Origin: Rhodoferax sp.
Lineage (GTDB): Bacteria; Pseudomonadota; Gammaproteobacteria; Burkholderiales; Burkholderiaceae_C
Assembly: GCA_020048795.1 (NCBI GenBank)
Contig: JAIFMA010000208.1
Coordinates: 1-13,424, forward strand
Length of the DNA stretch: 13,424 bases
Reading direction: 5' to 3'
The translations under genes and the position numbers were made by a program. The notes below the pieces were generated by a model that searched no databases, was not told the DNA's origin, and worked only from the letters and a program-made list of their open reading frames with translations. Shown here piece after piece: positions 6,996 to 13,424 of this stretch (position 1 is its first letter; each line of letters begins with the position of its first letter).

Positions 6996-7415
6996 CGGGA
7001 ACTCCAGCACAATGCGCAACCGTTTATCAACCTGCTGGCGATCAACATAGGCAATGCTGCCGCGCTTGCTGGTCAGCAAGCTGATGACTTGAGCGGCATT
7101 GGCGGCCTGGGTCGGTGGTGAGGTTCTGCCAGAAAAAACCAGGCGCGCCCAATAAGCGTTGATTTCGTTCAGATCCTTGTTCACCAAGCGGCGATAAAAC
7201 TCGGCTCTGAGCGATCCACTCTCGGGCTGATCGACCGGCATGGCGGTGTCACCGTTGGGCAACCTGCGGTAGCGCCCCAAAAAGATGTTGATCACTTCGT
7301 CCTGGCTCAGTTGGCGGATGTCACTGTCGGCATTGACCACCACGACCGGCTCGGCGCAGACCATGCCGGAAAAACCCACCAGCACGACCAACAGGATCAA
7401 GCGCAGCGTTCTCAT
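6993..7415 (-). CDS. Small periplasmic PstS-like (phosphate-type) substrate-binding protein
   Basis: A 140-residue secreted protein. A signal peptide (MRTLRLILLVVLVGFSGMVCA, cleavage likely after residue 21) is followed by a single PBP-like domain. Signature blocks are NIFLGRYRRLPNGDTAMPVDQ (43-63), YWARLVFSGRTSPP (89-101) and GSIAYVDRQQV (119-129). These match the short PstS-like proteins often annotated as phosphate ABC transporter substrate-binding proteins. It is only about half the length of a true transport PstS, and no ABC permease or ATPase is nearby, so a sensory role is more likely than transport. It starts 6 bases after the barrel gene and overlaps the phosphodiesterase gene start, so it probably presents a ligand, or itself, to the periplasmic domain of that protein. 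No strong ribosome binding site is visible at ATG 7415. The ligand is unknown. Confidence 0.85.
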   Translation of the reverse strand: MRTLRLILLVVLVGFSGMVCAEPVVVVNADSDIRQLSQDEVINIFLGRYRRLPNGDTAMPVDQPESGSLRAEFYRRLVNKDLNEINAYWARLVFSGRTSPPTQAANAAQVISLLTSKRGSIAYVDRQQVDKRLRIVLEFP

Positions 7416-7421
7416 GATGCG

Positions 7422-8693
7422 CTAAAACACAAAATCCAGCGCCAGGCTGAACACGGTCATGGTGCCGTCCCAACCTGGTTGGTTGCCCTTGAACAGGAAA
7501 ACCGATGTCGGCTTGCCCCGAACCCGGTCCAGCTGAGCTTTCAGAGCCAGGTTCTTCTGAAAATCCCAGCGAGCGCCGAGCGTCAGGGTATGGTGATCGG
7601 TGTAGCTCTGTGACACCAGTGATTGCGTCACCTGATCGATTCCGGGAATCGGGCTTGAGGGCAACGGCACCACATCTGAGAAGCTACGGGAAATGCCCAC
7701 ATAAGGTGTCACAGCACCCAGGCGGTAGGCTGCCAGCGCATAGCCGGCCCTGGAATCGGCATACGCCGGGCTGTCATGTTTGATCTGGTTGAACATGAGC
7801 TGAATGTTGAGCGGCCCCCGGTCAAACACCAGCCCCAAAGAGCTGAAGCGTGCCCGTTGACCGGCCATGGCCATTTCAGGCACCAAGGACAAATAGGGCA
7901 TGCCCATCAGCGGGTCGCCATTGGCCTGCAACAGCTCGTCGGTGGGGGTTTCGTGCTCAAAACGCACCTGGGCATGGCTCAAGCGAACTTGCCAGGGGCC
8001 GCTTTGATAGTCCAGGTAAGCGCCGACCAGGCGGGTACCGTGCTGATCCCACAGGATGCCCGGGGCAAACGGCGCCTTTTCGGGCGAGTGGCCGGCAAAA
8101 ATTTTACTTTTAAGCAAGCCCGATGCCACCGGCCAGGTGGCACTGGCATCCAGGCCATCGATGTAGGAGAACACCAGGGAGCCATAAAAGTCCGGGGGTG
8201 GCCGAACGCTCAGGTTGGAATAACCGACCAGTCTTGAGTCGCCGAGCATATAGAACTCGGTACCCAGTCGGCCAGCACGCAGGGAAAAATCGGATGAAAA
8301 ATCGTGCCGCAAAAACGCCCAGGTCAACTCGGGCTGGTAGCTTCGGTCAGCATGGTAGCGGGTGGCCGCCTGTAGCACAGCCTCGGTGTTGGGGCTGAAA
8401 TGGATATTGGCCTGAAGGCCCAGCAGGCTATCGACTTTGGTTGCCCATTGGGACCCGGCACCATCGGGCTGGGACAGGTCGCGAACAAACTGCACGTTGT
8501 CAGTAGTCGAACGGGTGGCCCCCAGCGTACCAAAACCATGCAAACTGATGCTGGGCATTTCCGCGGTGGCGGACTCACCCAGCGCCCAGGAAACACAGGG
8601 ACAGGCAAGAACCAGCGTCGCTATCGTGCCGACGAGCACCTGCTGCCAAAGGTGTGATGGCCTGGCTTCGCGTTTTTTATGAGCGGTGAACAT
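7422..8693 (-). CDS. Outer-membrane beta-barrel (porin-like) protein
   Basis: A 423-residue protein starting at ATG 8693. An in-frame ATG at 8789 would add 32 residues ahead of the signal peptide and is less likely. A basic N-region (HKKREARPSH) and a hydrophobic core lead to a probable cleavage after VSWA (residue 37). The mature protein has alternating, aromatic-rich strands such as ISLHGFGTLGATRS, FSLRAGRLGTEFYMLGDSR and YSNLSVRPPPDFYG. It ends in FSLALDFVF, with the terminal Phe used as a sorting signal by the BAM machinery. I recognise the general porin style but no named family. It is the first gene of the unit with the periplasmic binding protein (6 bases downstream) and the c-di-GMP phosphodiesterase, so it may act as the outer-membrane input or channel. 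The ribosome binding site is poor (GGGGG about 14 bases upstream). Confidence 0.83.
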   Translation of the reverse strand: MFTAHKKREARPSHLWQQVLVGTIATLVLACPCVSWALGESATAEMPSISLHGFGTLGATRSTTDNVQFVRDLSQPDGAGSQWATKVDSLLGLQANIHFSPNTEAVLQAATRYHADRSYQPELTWAFLRHDFSSDFSLRAGRLGTEFYMLGDSRLVGYSNLSVRPPPDFYGSLVFSYIDGLDASATWPVASGLLKSKIFAGHSPEKAPFAPGILWDQHGTRLVGAYLDYQSGPWQVRLSHAQVRFEHETPTDELLQANGDPLMGMPYLSLVPEMAMAGQRARFSSLGLVFDRGPLNIQLMFNQIKHDSPAYADSRAGYALAAYRLGAVTPYVGISRSFSDVVPLPSSPIPGIDQVTQSLVSQSYTDHHTLTLGARWDFQKNLALKAQLDRVRGKPTSVFLFKGNQPGWDGTMTVFSLALDFVF

Positions 8694-8764
8694 GCTGATC
8701 GAACAACCCCCGTGACCGGCAGTGATACCGAAAAAGCGCACTGACGGAGAAAAGAGTGTATCTT

Positions 8765-8798
8765 TTTTGACCTGTCGCCGCAGCCCCATCGGTCAAAA
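8765..8798. promoter_or_regulatory. Inverted repeat, candidate operator of the barrel-led operon
   Basis: TTTTGACC (8765-8772) and GGTCAAAA (8791-8798) form a perfect 8-base inverted repeat around an 18-base spacer. It sits just after the stop of the ArnT-like gene and 71 bases before the barrel gene start. As RNA, neither strand has a stable GC stem followed by a U run, so it does not fit an intrinsic terminator. A dimeric regulator site is possible. I could not place a convincing promoter in 8694-8799. Confidence 0.3.
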
Positions 8799-8799
8799 T

Positions 8800-10632
8800 T
8801 CAATCCAGCGGCGCTGATTTTGCAAGCAGCCACTCGCGCCTGAGCAACCAACGTTGCGGGTACCACAGATTGGCCGCTGTAATTTCACCACTCTGGTGAC
8901 GACCCTTGACCTCCCAGCGCTGTCCCAGCACAGTACAGCGGGGCCGGCACAAGGGCTGAGTGGTTTCTGCGCCGGTTTGCAGCCAGACTACGGCATCGTG
9001 CGACTCAAGCAAGCGCTGTAACGCCTGCGCGTTGTCGCTGGCAGGCAAGGCGGCTCGGGCATCACCGTCATAAGGTATGAAGCGGTTGCCAGGCAGCAAA
9101 AACTCAAAGCGCTCAAACTGGCCATTGAAACTGCTTGGCACGGCAATGCGCCGGTGTTGCACCGCAGCCATGCTGCTGGCGCTGTACAAGCCCGCAGGGC
9201 CATTGAGAGGCACGGTGGTGAGACCGAACGCGGCAAACACCGCCAAGGCACCAGCCAGTGTGCAGGCCCGGGTGAGCGCCGGTCTGGCCAGCCCCAGCAG
9301 CAGCAGCAGCAGCCCTGCGGCCACGGCCAATTCGCTGGCCACCAGATCACCCGTGCTGCCCAGCCCCAAGTCGTGCGCAGCCCAGGCGATGCGCCCAAGC
9401 GCAGTGATCAAGACCGCACTCAATAACAGCGACGGTATAAACCAGCCACGCGCAATTCGCTGCCAGTACAGTGCGATCAACATGGCCAGGGCCGGCATGG
9501 CCGGGATCAAATAACGCGCCGAACGCTGGCTTGGCAGAGTGAACACCAGCAGCCACACGCCAAGCCACACCAGCAGTATGGTCAAGGGTGCTGGCCACGG
9601 TGGGCTTGCCGCGGTGAAACCGGCGCGCCAGACCTGGATCGACTGGCGCAGCCCCAGCGCCATCAGCCCCAGCACCACAAAAGCCAGCAACCCGGCGTTT
9701 TGCACATAGCCCAGCAACTGCGCCCAGATGCTGAAGCCGCCCCCCAACAGTGCGGTGCGCCAATATCCAGCACTGTTGTTCATCTTGCCGGCGTTTTCGC
9801 CGATCACAAACTCTTGCCAGACCGCCGCCGGATCCGGGTCGAGTACAAACCACAGGCCAAAAATGCCCAAGGCGATGACCACACTCCATAACACCTTGAG
9901 GCTGATCACCCATGCTGCACGCCAATTCAGTGCCGACGTTGTTGCCATCTGTGCAGACCACAGCGTGGCGGCGGCCGGCGCCATCAGGGCAAACGATTTG
10001 TACGCCAGCCCCAACCCCATCACCAGGCCGAACACCCCATGGACCAGCCAGCCGGGACCGCTGCGAGCGGGGTCTGATGGGGCCCGGCACGGGTTGGTGC
10101 TGCGACCCGGTGGTGCCAACCCGCCCACCTTGAGCCTGCACCACAGCAGCACAAATATCGGCAGACTGAGCCAAAAGGTCTCAGGGGCGCTGGTCAGAAA
10201 CGTGCGGCCGAAGCGGAAGGTAGAGAAAAAAGCCAGATAGACGCAGGCACCCAGCAAGGCACGGCGCAGGTCAAGGGTGATGCGTTGCACCGTCCAGCCG
10301 ACTGCCCCGGCAATCAGCAAGGTATAGATCACGCTGGGCGCACGCAGCGCCGCCATGCTCCAGTGGCTACCCCAACCACCTGCCACCATGGCCTGCCAGA
10401 ACAGCAGCGGGGGCTTGGTGTTGCGCATGTGGTCCAGCTCTGACACCAAGGGTAACCAGTGGCCGCTGGCAGCGGTCAGGCGGGCAATGTGGGTGTAGAC
10501 CAGCTCATCGCCATTGGTCGGCACATACTGACCATCCAGCCCCAACACATAAATGCCCACCGCCAGAATCAGCAGCACCAGCCAGGGCCAGGTGTTGCGG
10601 GCTGAAGCGGGTGTGTCAAAGGCAGCGTGCAT
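8800..10632 (-). CDS. ArnT-like (PMT/GT39-related) membrane glycosyltransferase
   Basis: A 610-residue integral membrane enzyme of the ArnT/PMT (GT-C) fold. These transfer sugars from polyprenyl-phosphate donors on the periplasmic side, for example aminoarabinose to lipid A in ArnT itself. After the first membrane segment (about 15-33), the first periplasmic loop carries NGDELVYTHIARL (acidic D42/E43, the catalytic position in this fold) and the TKPPLLFWQ motif (72-80). About a dozen membrane segments follow, then a soluble periplasmic C-terminal part (about 470-610). The donor and acceptor cannot be told from sequence, and no arnA/B/C/D genes are in the window, so I withhold the name arnT. 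It begins 3 bases after the GtrA-like gene, clearly the same operon. A Pro/Arg-rich stretch at about 167-200 looks inserted between membrane segments. Confidence 0.87.
   Translation of the reverse strand: MHAAFDTPASARNTWPWLVLLILAVGIYVLGLDGQYVPTNGDELVYTHIARLTAASGHWLPLVSELDHMRNTKPPLLFWQAMVAGGWGSHWSMAALRAPSVIYTLLIAGAVGWTVQRITLDLRRALLGACVYLAFFSTFRFGRTFLTSAPETFWLSLPIFVLLWCRLKVGGLAPPGRSTNPCRAPSDPARSGPGWLVHGVFGLVMGLGLAYKSFALMAPAAATLWSAQMATTSALNWRAAWVISLKVLWSVVIALGIFGLWFVLDPDPAAVWQEFVIGENAGKMNNSAGYWRTALLGGGFSIWAQLLGYVQNAGLLAFVVLGLMALGLRQSIQVWRAGFTAASPPWPAPLTILLVWLGVWLLVFTLPSQRSARYLIPAMPALAMLIALYWQRIARGWFIPSLLLSAVLITALGRIAWAAHDLGLGSTGDLVASELAVAAGLLLLLLGLARPALTRACTLAGALAVFAAFGLTTVPLNGPAGLYSASSMAAVQHRRIAVPSSFNGQFERFEFLLPGNRFIPYDGDARAALPASDNAQALQRLLESHDAVVWLQTGAETTQPLCRPRCTVLGQRWEVKGRHQSGEITAANLWYPQRWLLRREWLLAKSAPLD
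9295..9312. repeat. (CAG)6 trinucleotide repeat inside the ArnT-like gene
   Basis: Six CAG units in a row, read on the minus strand as six CTG Leu codons inside a membrane segment (LLLLLLG). Unit changes would keep the frame and only alter helix length. Confidence 0.7.
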
Positions 10633-10635
10633 GCG

Positions 10636-11136
10636 CTATTTTGGCGCGCGGTGACCAAATGTCCAATGATCGTTGGCCAGAAAGTTGCTCACACTGGCCA
10701 CCACAATGGCGATCACATTGGCCAGCAGGTAGTGCAGGCTGTGTGACAACCACAGCGTCAGGCCGTATTGCAGGCCAATGCCCAGCCAGGAAGCCAGCGC
10801 ATAGCGGCCAAACTGTCCGCCCAGCACTTGCCACGGCGTGCTTTCGAGCTGCTCGTGGTGGGCCTGTGCTGCCTTGACCCGGTCAGCCCAGGTCCACAGC
10901 CGGTTCCAGGTGAAGTTGTTGACGGTGGCAATCGCAATGGCCAGCGCCAGCGAGGCGTACAGACGTTGCCGGGGCTGGGCAATGGCGGCAAACAAATGCT
11001 CTTGGGCCAGGTACAGCACCGCCATATTCACCACCGTACCGCTCGCCCCCACCAAACCAAATTTGATGTAGCGAAAGCGTTTCAGCCATTCAATCCACGG
11101 ATAGATGCACTGTTGCCAGCCAGAGGGTGATGTCAT
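10636..11136 (-). CDS. GtrA-like membrane protein (lipid-linked sugar flippase family)
   Basis: A 166-residue protein from ATG 11136. Its GtrA-family features are FRYIKFGLVGASGTVVNMAVL near the start, ATVNNFTWNRLWTW in the middle, and GRYALASW plus ASVSNFLANDHWTF near the end; there are four membrane segments. GtrA-like proteins are thought to flip polyprenyl-phosphate-linked sugars or support glucosyl decoration of O antigen, teichoic acid or arabinogalactan. An in-frame ATG at 11205 would add 23 basic residues and overlap the upstream gene by 29 bases; I prefer 11136, though neither has a clear ribosome binding site. The gene sits between a GT9 gene (40 bases upstream) and the ArnT-like gene (3 bases downstream), which suggests that it supplies a lipid-linked sugar to the latter. 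No GtrB-type synthase is in the window. Confidence 0.83.
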   Translation of the reverse strand: MTSPSGWQQCIYPWIEWLKRFRYIKFGLVGASGTVVNMAVLYLAQEHLFAAIAQPRQRLYASLALAIAIATVNNFTWNRLWTWADRVKAAQAHHEQLESTPWQVLGGQFGRYALASWLGIGLQYGLTLWLSHSLHYLLANVIAIVVASVSNFLANDHWTFGHRAPK

Positions 11137-11176
11137 GCAGATCAGGCGATGTGTTGCAGGCGGCAGCAAGCGGCGC

Positions 11177-12409
11177 TCAGGCCGCAGCAAGACCCGCCGT
11201 ACCATTCAAAATCAATAGCGCCTTGCGCAATACTGGCAAGGGCTGTAGGCGTTTTAGGCACTGATTGTCGCCATCGCAGAAGGTCAAACGGTGGTTGTAG
11301 GCCGACAGGCAGGGCGCGCAGGCCAGGCCGGACTCCAGAACCTGTGCACGTGGCCCCAGCGGGCCGTACAGACGGCCTGTCTCCGGGCCGAAAAATACCA
11401 GGCTACGAATCGGTGTCAGGGACGCAAAATGGCCCGGACCACCGTCGTTGGTGATCAACAGTTCGGCCGCATGAAACAGCATCAGCAGTTCACGGATGCT
11501 GCGGGTGTAGCCGGTCAGGTCGATGCACTGGTCGCTGGCAATGTCTTTTCGCAGGCGCGTGGCCAACTCGGCATCTTCACGCAGACCAATCAGACCCACG
11601 GCGTAACCGGCATCACACAGGCCGCGCGCCACTTCAGCGTAATGCGCGGCGGGCCAGGCGCGCTCAGGCAGCAAACCACCACCGGCATACAGCAGCACCA
11701 CCTTGCGGCTGGCCAGTGCGGGGTGGTCAGTGTGCATTTTTTGCTGGTAAGCCTGCAATTCGGCGATGTCGAAATCAACTGACAAACCCAGCTCGGTCGG
11801 CAGTTCACGGATGGGGGCTGCCTTGTTACGCGGCATGGACGCATCATCGATCGCATCTGCCAGCGACAAGAATTGCTTGCTGATGTGCTGGTAGGGGTTG
11901 TAGGGAATGGCGCGGTTGATGTAGCTGCCGCGGTACAAGCCCTCTTGGGTGTGCGGGGTAAAACCCACGCGCAAGGCGGCACCACTCAGATAACTCATCA
12001 GGCTGCTGATGCGCGAAAACAGCTCGCAGTCAATCACCACGTCCAGCGGCAGGGCGCGCATGGCACGGCTGACACGCCAGATGTCGCCCAGCAGGCCCAG
12101 CCCGGCGCTGTCGTCGAGCGAATGCAAATGTTCGGGTCGGGCCAGACCCAGCAGCTTGGCCACTTCCTGGTTTTTTTTCAGTTGCAGCACATGCACCGTG
12201 GCTTGCGGGTAACGCTGGCGCAGCGCGGCAAACATCGGGCCAGCCAGCACCACGCTGCCCATTTCTGACAGCAAAATCACCAGCAGGTGGCGCGGTTGGT
12301 CGGGCAGGCTTCGCGCCTGACCATTCAAAAGCCGCGCCCACAAGGACACTGCCGCACACAACGCCTGGCCCACCCAGCGGTCAATCCAGCGTTGTGTCTG
12401 CAGTTTCAT
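11177..12409 (-). CDS. Glycosyltransferase family 9 (heptosyltransferase-like) protein
   Basis: A 410-residue GT-B enzyme of family GT9, the group of LPS inner-core heptosyltransferases that use ADP-heptose. The N-terminal domain carries LLVILLSEMGSVVLAGPMF (42-60), equivalent to the usual start with a Gly loop. The C-terminal domain has VVLLYAGGGLLPERAWP (237-253), then ITNDGGPGHFAS (319-330) and FFGPETGRLYGPLG (339-352), the GT9 donor-site motifs. A four-Cys cluster follows (C364, C367, C378, C384), as in a subset of GT9 proteins. It is cytoplasmic or membrane-associated. It lies 8 bases after metK and 40 bases before the GtrA-like gene, so it is part of one transcript. An A8 run on the coding strand (12178-12171, codons for KKN) is a slippage-prone spot, but the frame is intact. 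The exact acceptor is unknown. Confidence 0.86.
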   Translation of the reverse strand: MKLQTQRWIDRWVGQALCAAVSLWARLLNGQARSLPDQPRHLLVILLSEMGSVVLAGPMFAALRQRYPQATVHVLQLKKNQEVAKLLGLARPEHLHSLDDSAGLGLLGDIWRVSRAMRALPLDVVIDCELFSRISSLMSYLSGAALRVGFTPHTQEGLYRGSYINRAIPYNPYQHISKQFLSLADAIDDASMPRNKAAPIRELPTELGLSVDFDIAELQAYQQKMHTDHPALASRKVVLLYAGGGLLPERAWPAAHYAEVARGLCDAGYAVGLIGLREDAELATRLRKDIASDQCIDLTGYTRSIRELLMLFHAAELLITNDGGPGHFASLTPIRSLVFFGPETGRLYGPLGPRAQVLESGLACAPCLSAYNHRLTFCDGDNQCLKRLQPLPVLRKALLILNGTAGLAAA

Positions 12410-12417
12410 GCCAGTCT

Positions 12418-13424
12418 TTAAAGGCCCGCGGCAGCGCGCAGCGCGGCTGCACGATCAATTCGTTCCCAGGAAAACTCGGGCTCCTCGCGGCCGAAATGGC
12501 CATAGGACGCGGTTTTTTCATAGATTGGGCGCAGCAGATCAAGCATCTGGATGATGCCGCGCGGGCGCAAGTCAAAGTACTCATTGACCAGCGCCGCAAT
12601 TTTTTCATCCGGAATCACGCCGGTACCCTCGGTGTACACCGTCACGTTCATCGGCCGTGCCACACCAATGGCGTAGGCCACCTGAATCTGGCATTGGCGC
12701 GCCAGACCGGCAGCGACAATGTTTTTGGCCACGTAGCGGGCGGCGTAGGCGGCGGAGCGGTCCACCTTGGTTGGATCTTTGCCACTAAAGGCACCGCCGC
12801 CGTGCGGGCAGGCACCACCGTAGGTGTCCACAATGATCTTGCGCCCGGTCAGACCGCAATCACCCTGCGGGCCACCCACCACAAAACGGCCGGTCGGGTT
12901 GATCAGGTACTTGGTGTCGGCCGTGAGCCACTCTTTGGGCAATACCGGTTTGATGATGTCTTCGATCACCGCCTCAATGAAGGCCGGTTTCATCTTCAGG
13001 CCATCACTCATCTCCGGGCTGTGCTGGCTCGACAGCACCACCGTGTCGATGCTGTGTGGTTTGCCATCGACGTAGCGCAGGGTCACCTGGCTCTTGGCAT
13101 CGGGTCGCAAAAACGGCAGGCGACCGTCCTTGCGCAACTGGGCCTGGCGCTCCATCAGGCGGTGCGCGTAGTAAATGGGTGCGGGCATCAGCTCGGGGGT
13201 TTCGTTGCAGGCGTAGCCAAACATCAGGCCCTGGTCGCCGGCACCGGTGTTGAGATGGTCGTCTGATGCATGATCGACACCCTGGGCGATGTCGTTGCTT
13301 TGCTTGTCGTAGGCCACCAGCACGGCGCAGCCTTTGTAGTCGATGCCGTACTCGGTGTTGTCGTAGCCAATGTGCTTGAGGGTGTCACGCGCCACCTGGA
13401 TGTAGTCCACGTTGGCGTTGGTGG
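12418..13424 (-). CDS. metK: S-adenosylmethionine synthetase MetK, 5' end outside window
   Basis: MetK makes S-adenosylmethionine from methionine and ATP in the cytoplasm, usually as a tetramer. The visible 335 residues lack roughly the first 60 of a protein that is normally about 390 long. Diagnostic motifs are present: GAGDQGLMFGYACNET (the ATP-binding hexapeptide GAGDQG), DGKPHSIDTVVLSSQH, NPTGRFVVGGPQGDCGLTGR and the P-loop-like GGGAFSGKDPTKVDRSAAY. The frame runs through the right edge of the window; the GTG at 13410 encodes an internal Val (NVDYIQVARDTL), not the start. The TAA stop at 12420-12418 is 8 bases before the GT9 gene, so metK probably heads the transcript. Any SAM- or SAH-responsive leader would be outside the window. 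Confidence 0.97.
   Translation of the reverse strand, partial: TNANVDYIQVARDTLKHIGYDNTEYGIDYKGCAVLVAYDKQSNDIAQGVDHASDDHLNTGAGDQGLMFGYACNETPELMPAPIYYAHRLMERQAQLRKDGRLPFLRPDAKSQVTLRYVDGKPHSIDTVVLSSQHSPEMSDGLKMKPAFIEAVIEDIIKPVLPKEWLTADTKYLINPTGRFVVGGPQGDCGLTGRKIIVDTYGGACPHGGGAFSGKDPTKVDRSAAYAARYVAKNIVAAGLARQCQIQVAYAIGVARPMNVTVYTEGTGVIPDEKIAALVNEYFDLRPRGIIQMLDLLRPIYEKTASYGHFGREEPEFSWERIDRAAALRAAAGL

Noticed and set aside
8787..8789. ATG 8789 as start of the outer-membrane barrel gene
   Set aside because: It would put 32 extra residues before a normal signal peptide and place the start 11 bases from the preceding stop. ATG 8693 gives a standard signal peptide.
8765..8798. Intrinsic terminator after the ArnT-like gene
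   Set aside because: The stem is AT-rich with an 18-base loop, and the transcript has an A run, not a U run, after the stem.
9295..9312. (CAG)6 as a phase-variation switch
   Set aside because: Trinucleotide units keep the reading frame, and Leu-rich membrane helices in GC-rich genomes often produce CTG runs by chance.
9347..10174. 275-codon open frame on the minus strand within the ArnT-like gene
   Set aside because: Same strand, different frame. The overlapping frame has clear membrane segments and family motifs, while this one is low-complexity and unlike any known protein.
12394..13266. Long open frame (290 codons) on the plus strand opposite metK
   Set aside because: It is a mirror of the strongly conserved metK coding frame. 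It shows no domain, no ribosome binding site and a composition typical of antisense shadows in GC-rich genes.

Overview
The window is GC-rich, densely coded proteobacterial DNA. Protein signatures (the DnaE2/ImuC tail, a porin-like barrel ending in Phe, MetK, ArnT, GtrA and a GT9 glycosyltransferase) and gene style point to a betaproteobacterium, most likely Burkholderiales/Comamonadaceae (Rhodoferax- or Polaromonas-like). That placement is recognition from memory and was not searched. I see no tRNA, rRNA, CRISPR array, insertion sequence or phage gene, and no gene-free stretch longer than about 300 bases.

Layout. (1) 3-946, plus strand: the 3' end of the error-prone polymerase gene dnaE2/imuC. 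It has lost some tens of bases near its end, so it now stops at 878; the old reading frame can still be read to a stop at 944-946. (2) 1017-1985, plus: a cytoplasmic-looking PhoD-type metallophosphatase. (3) 1992-2516, minus: a short PlsC-like acyltransferase that appears to lack about 20-30 residues just before its HX4D motif. (4) 2744-4588, plus: a two-gene unit of a membrane-anchored sialidase-like (BNR/Asp-box) protein, whose natural start seems to be cut off by a T7 tract, and an unrecognised multi-pass membrane protein. (5) 8693-4579, minus: a compact three-gene unit of outer-membrane barrel, small periplasmic PstS-like binding protein, and an inner-membrane sensor with HAMP, PAS, a degenerate GGDEF and an intact EAL domain. 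(6) 13424-8800, minus: metK (5' end outside the window) followed at 8-nt and 3-nt junctions by an envelope-glycan set: a GT9 heptosyltransferase-like enzyme, a GtrA-like flippase and an ArnT-like glycosyltransferase.

How the genes may work together. The barrel/binding-protein/phosphodiesterase unit spans outer membrane, periplasm and inner membrane, and looks like a signal path ending in c-di-GMP hydrolysis; it is the best candidate here for an under-described system. The GT9/GtrA/ArnT trio fits sugar transfer and lipid-linked sugar handling for LPS or another surface glycan. Its linkage to metK is probably shared transcription rather than shared biochemistry. The left part (about 830-2755) holds three separate apparent indel lesions in three genes, which suggests either local gene decay or consensus errors and deserves checking.
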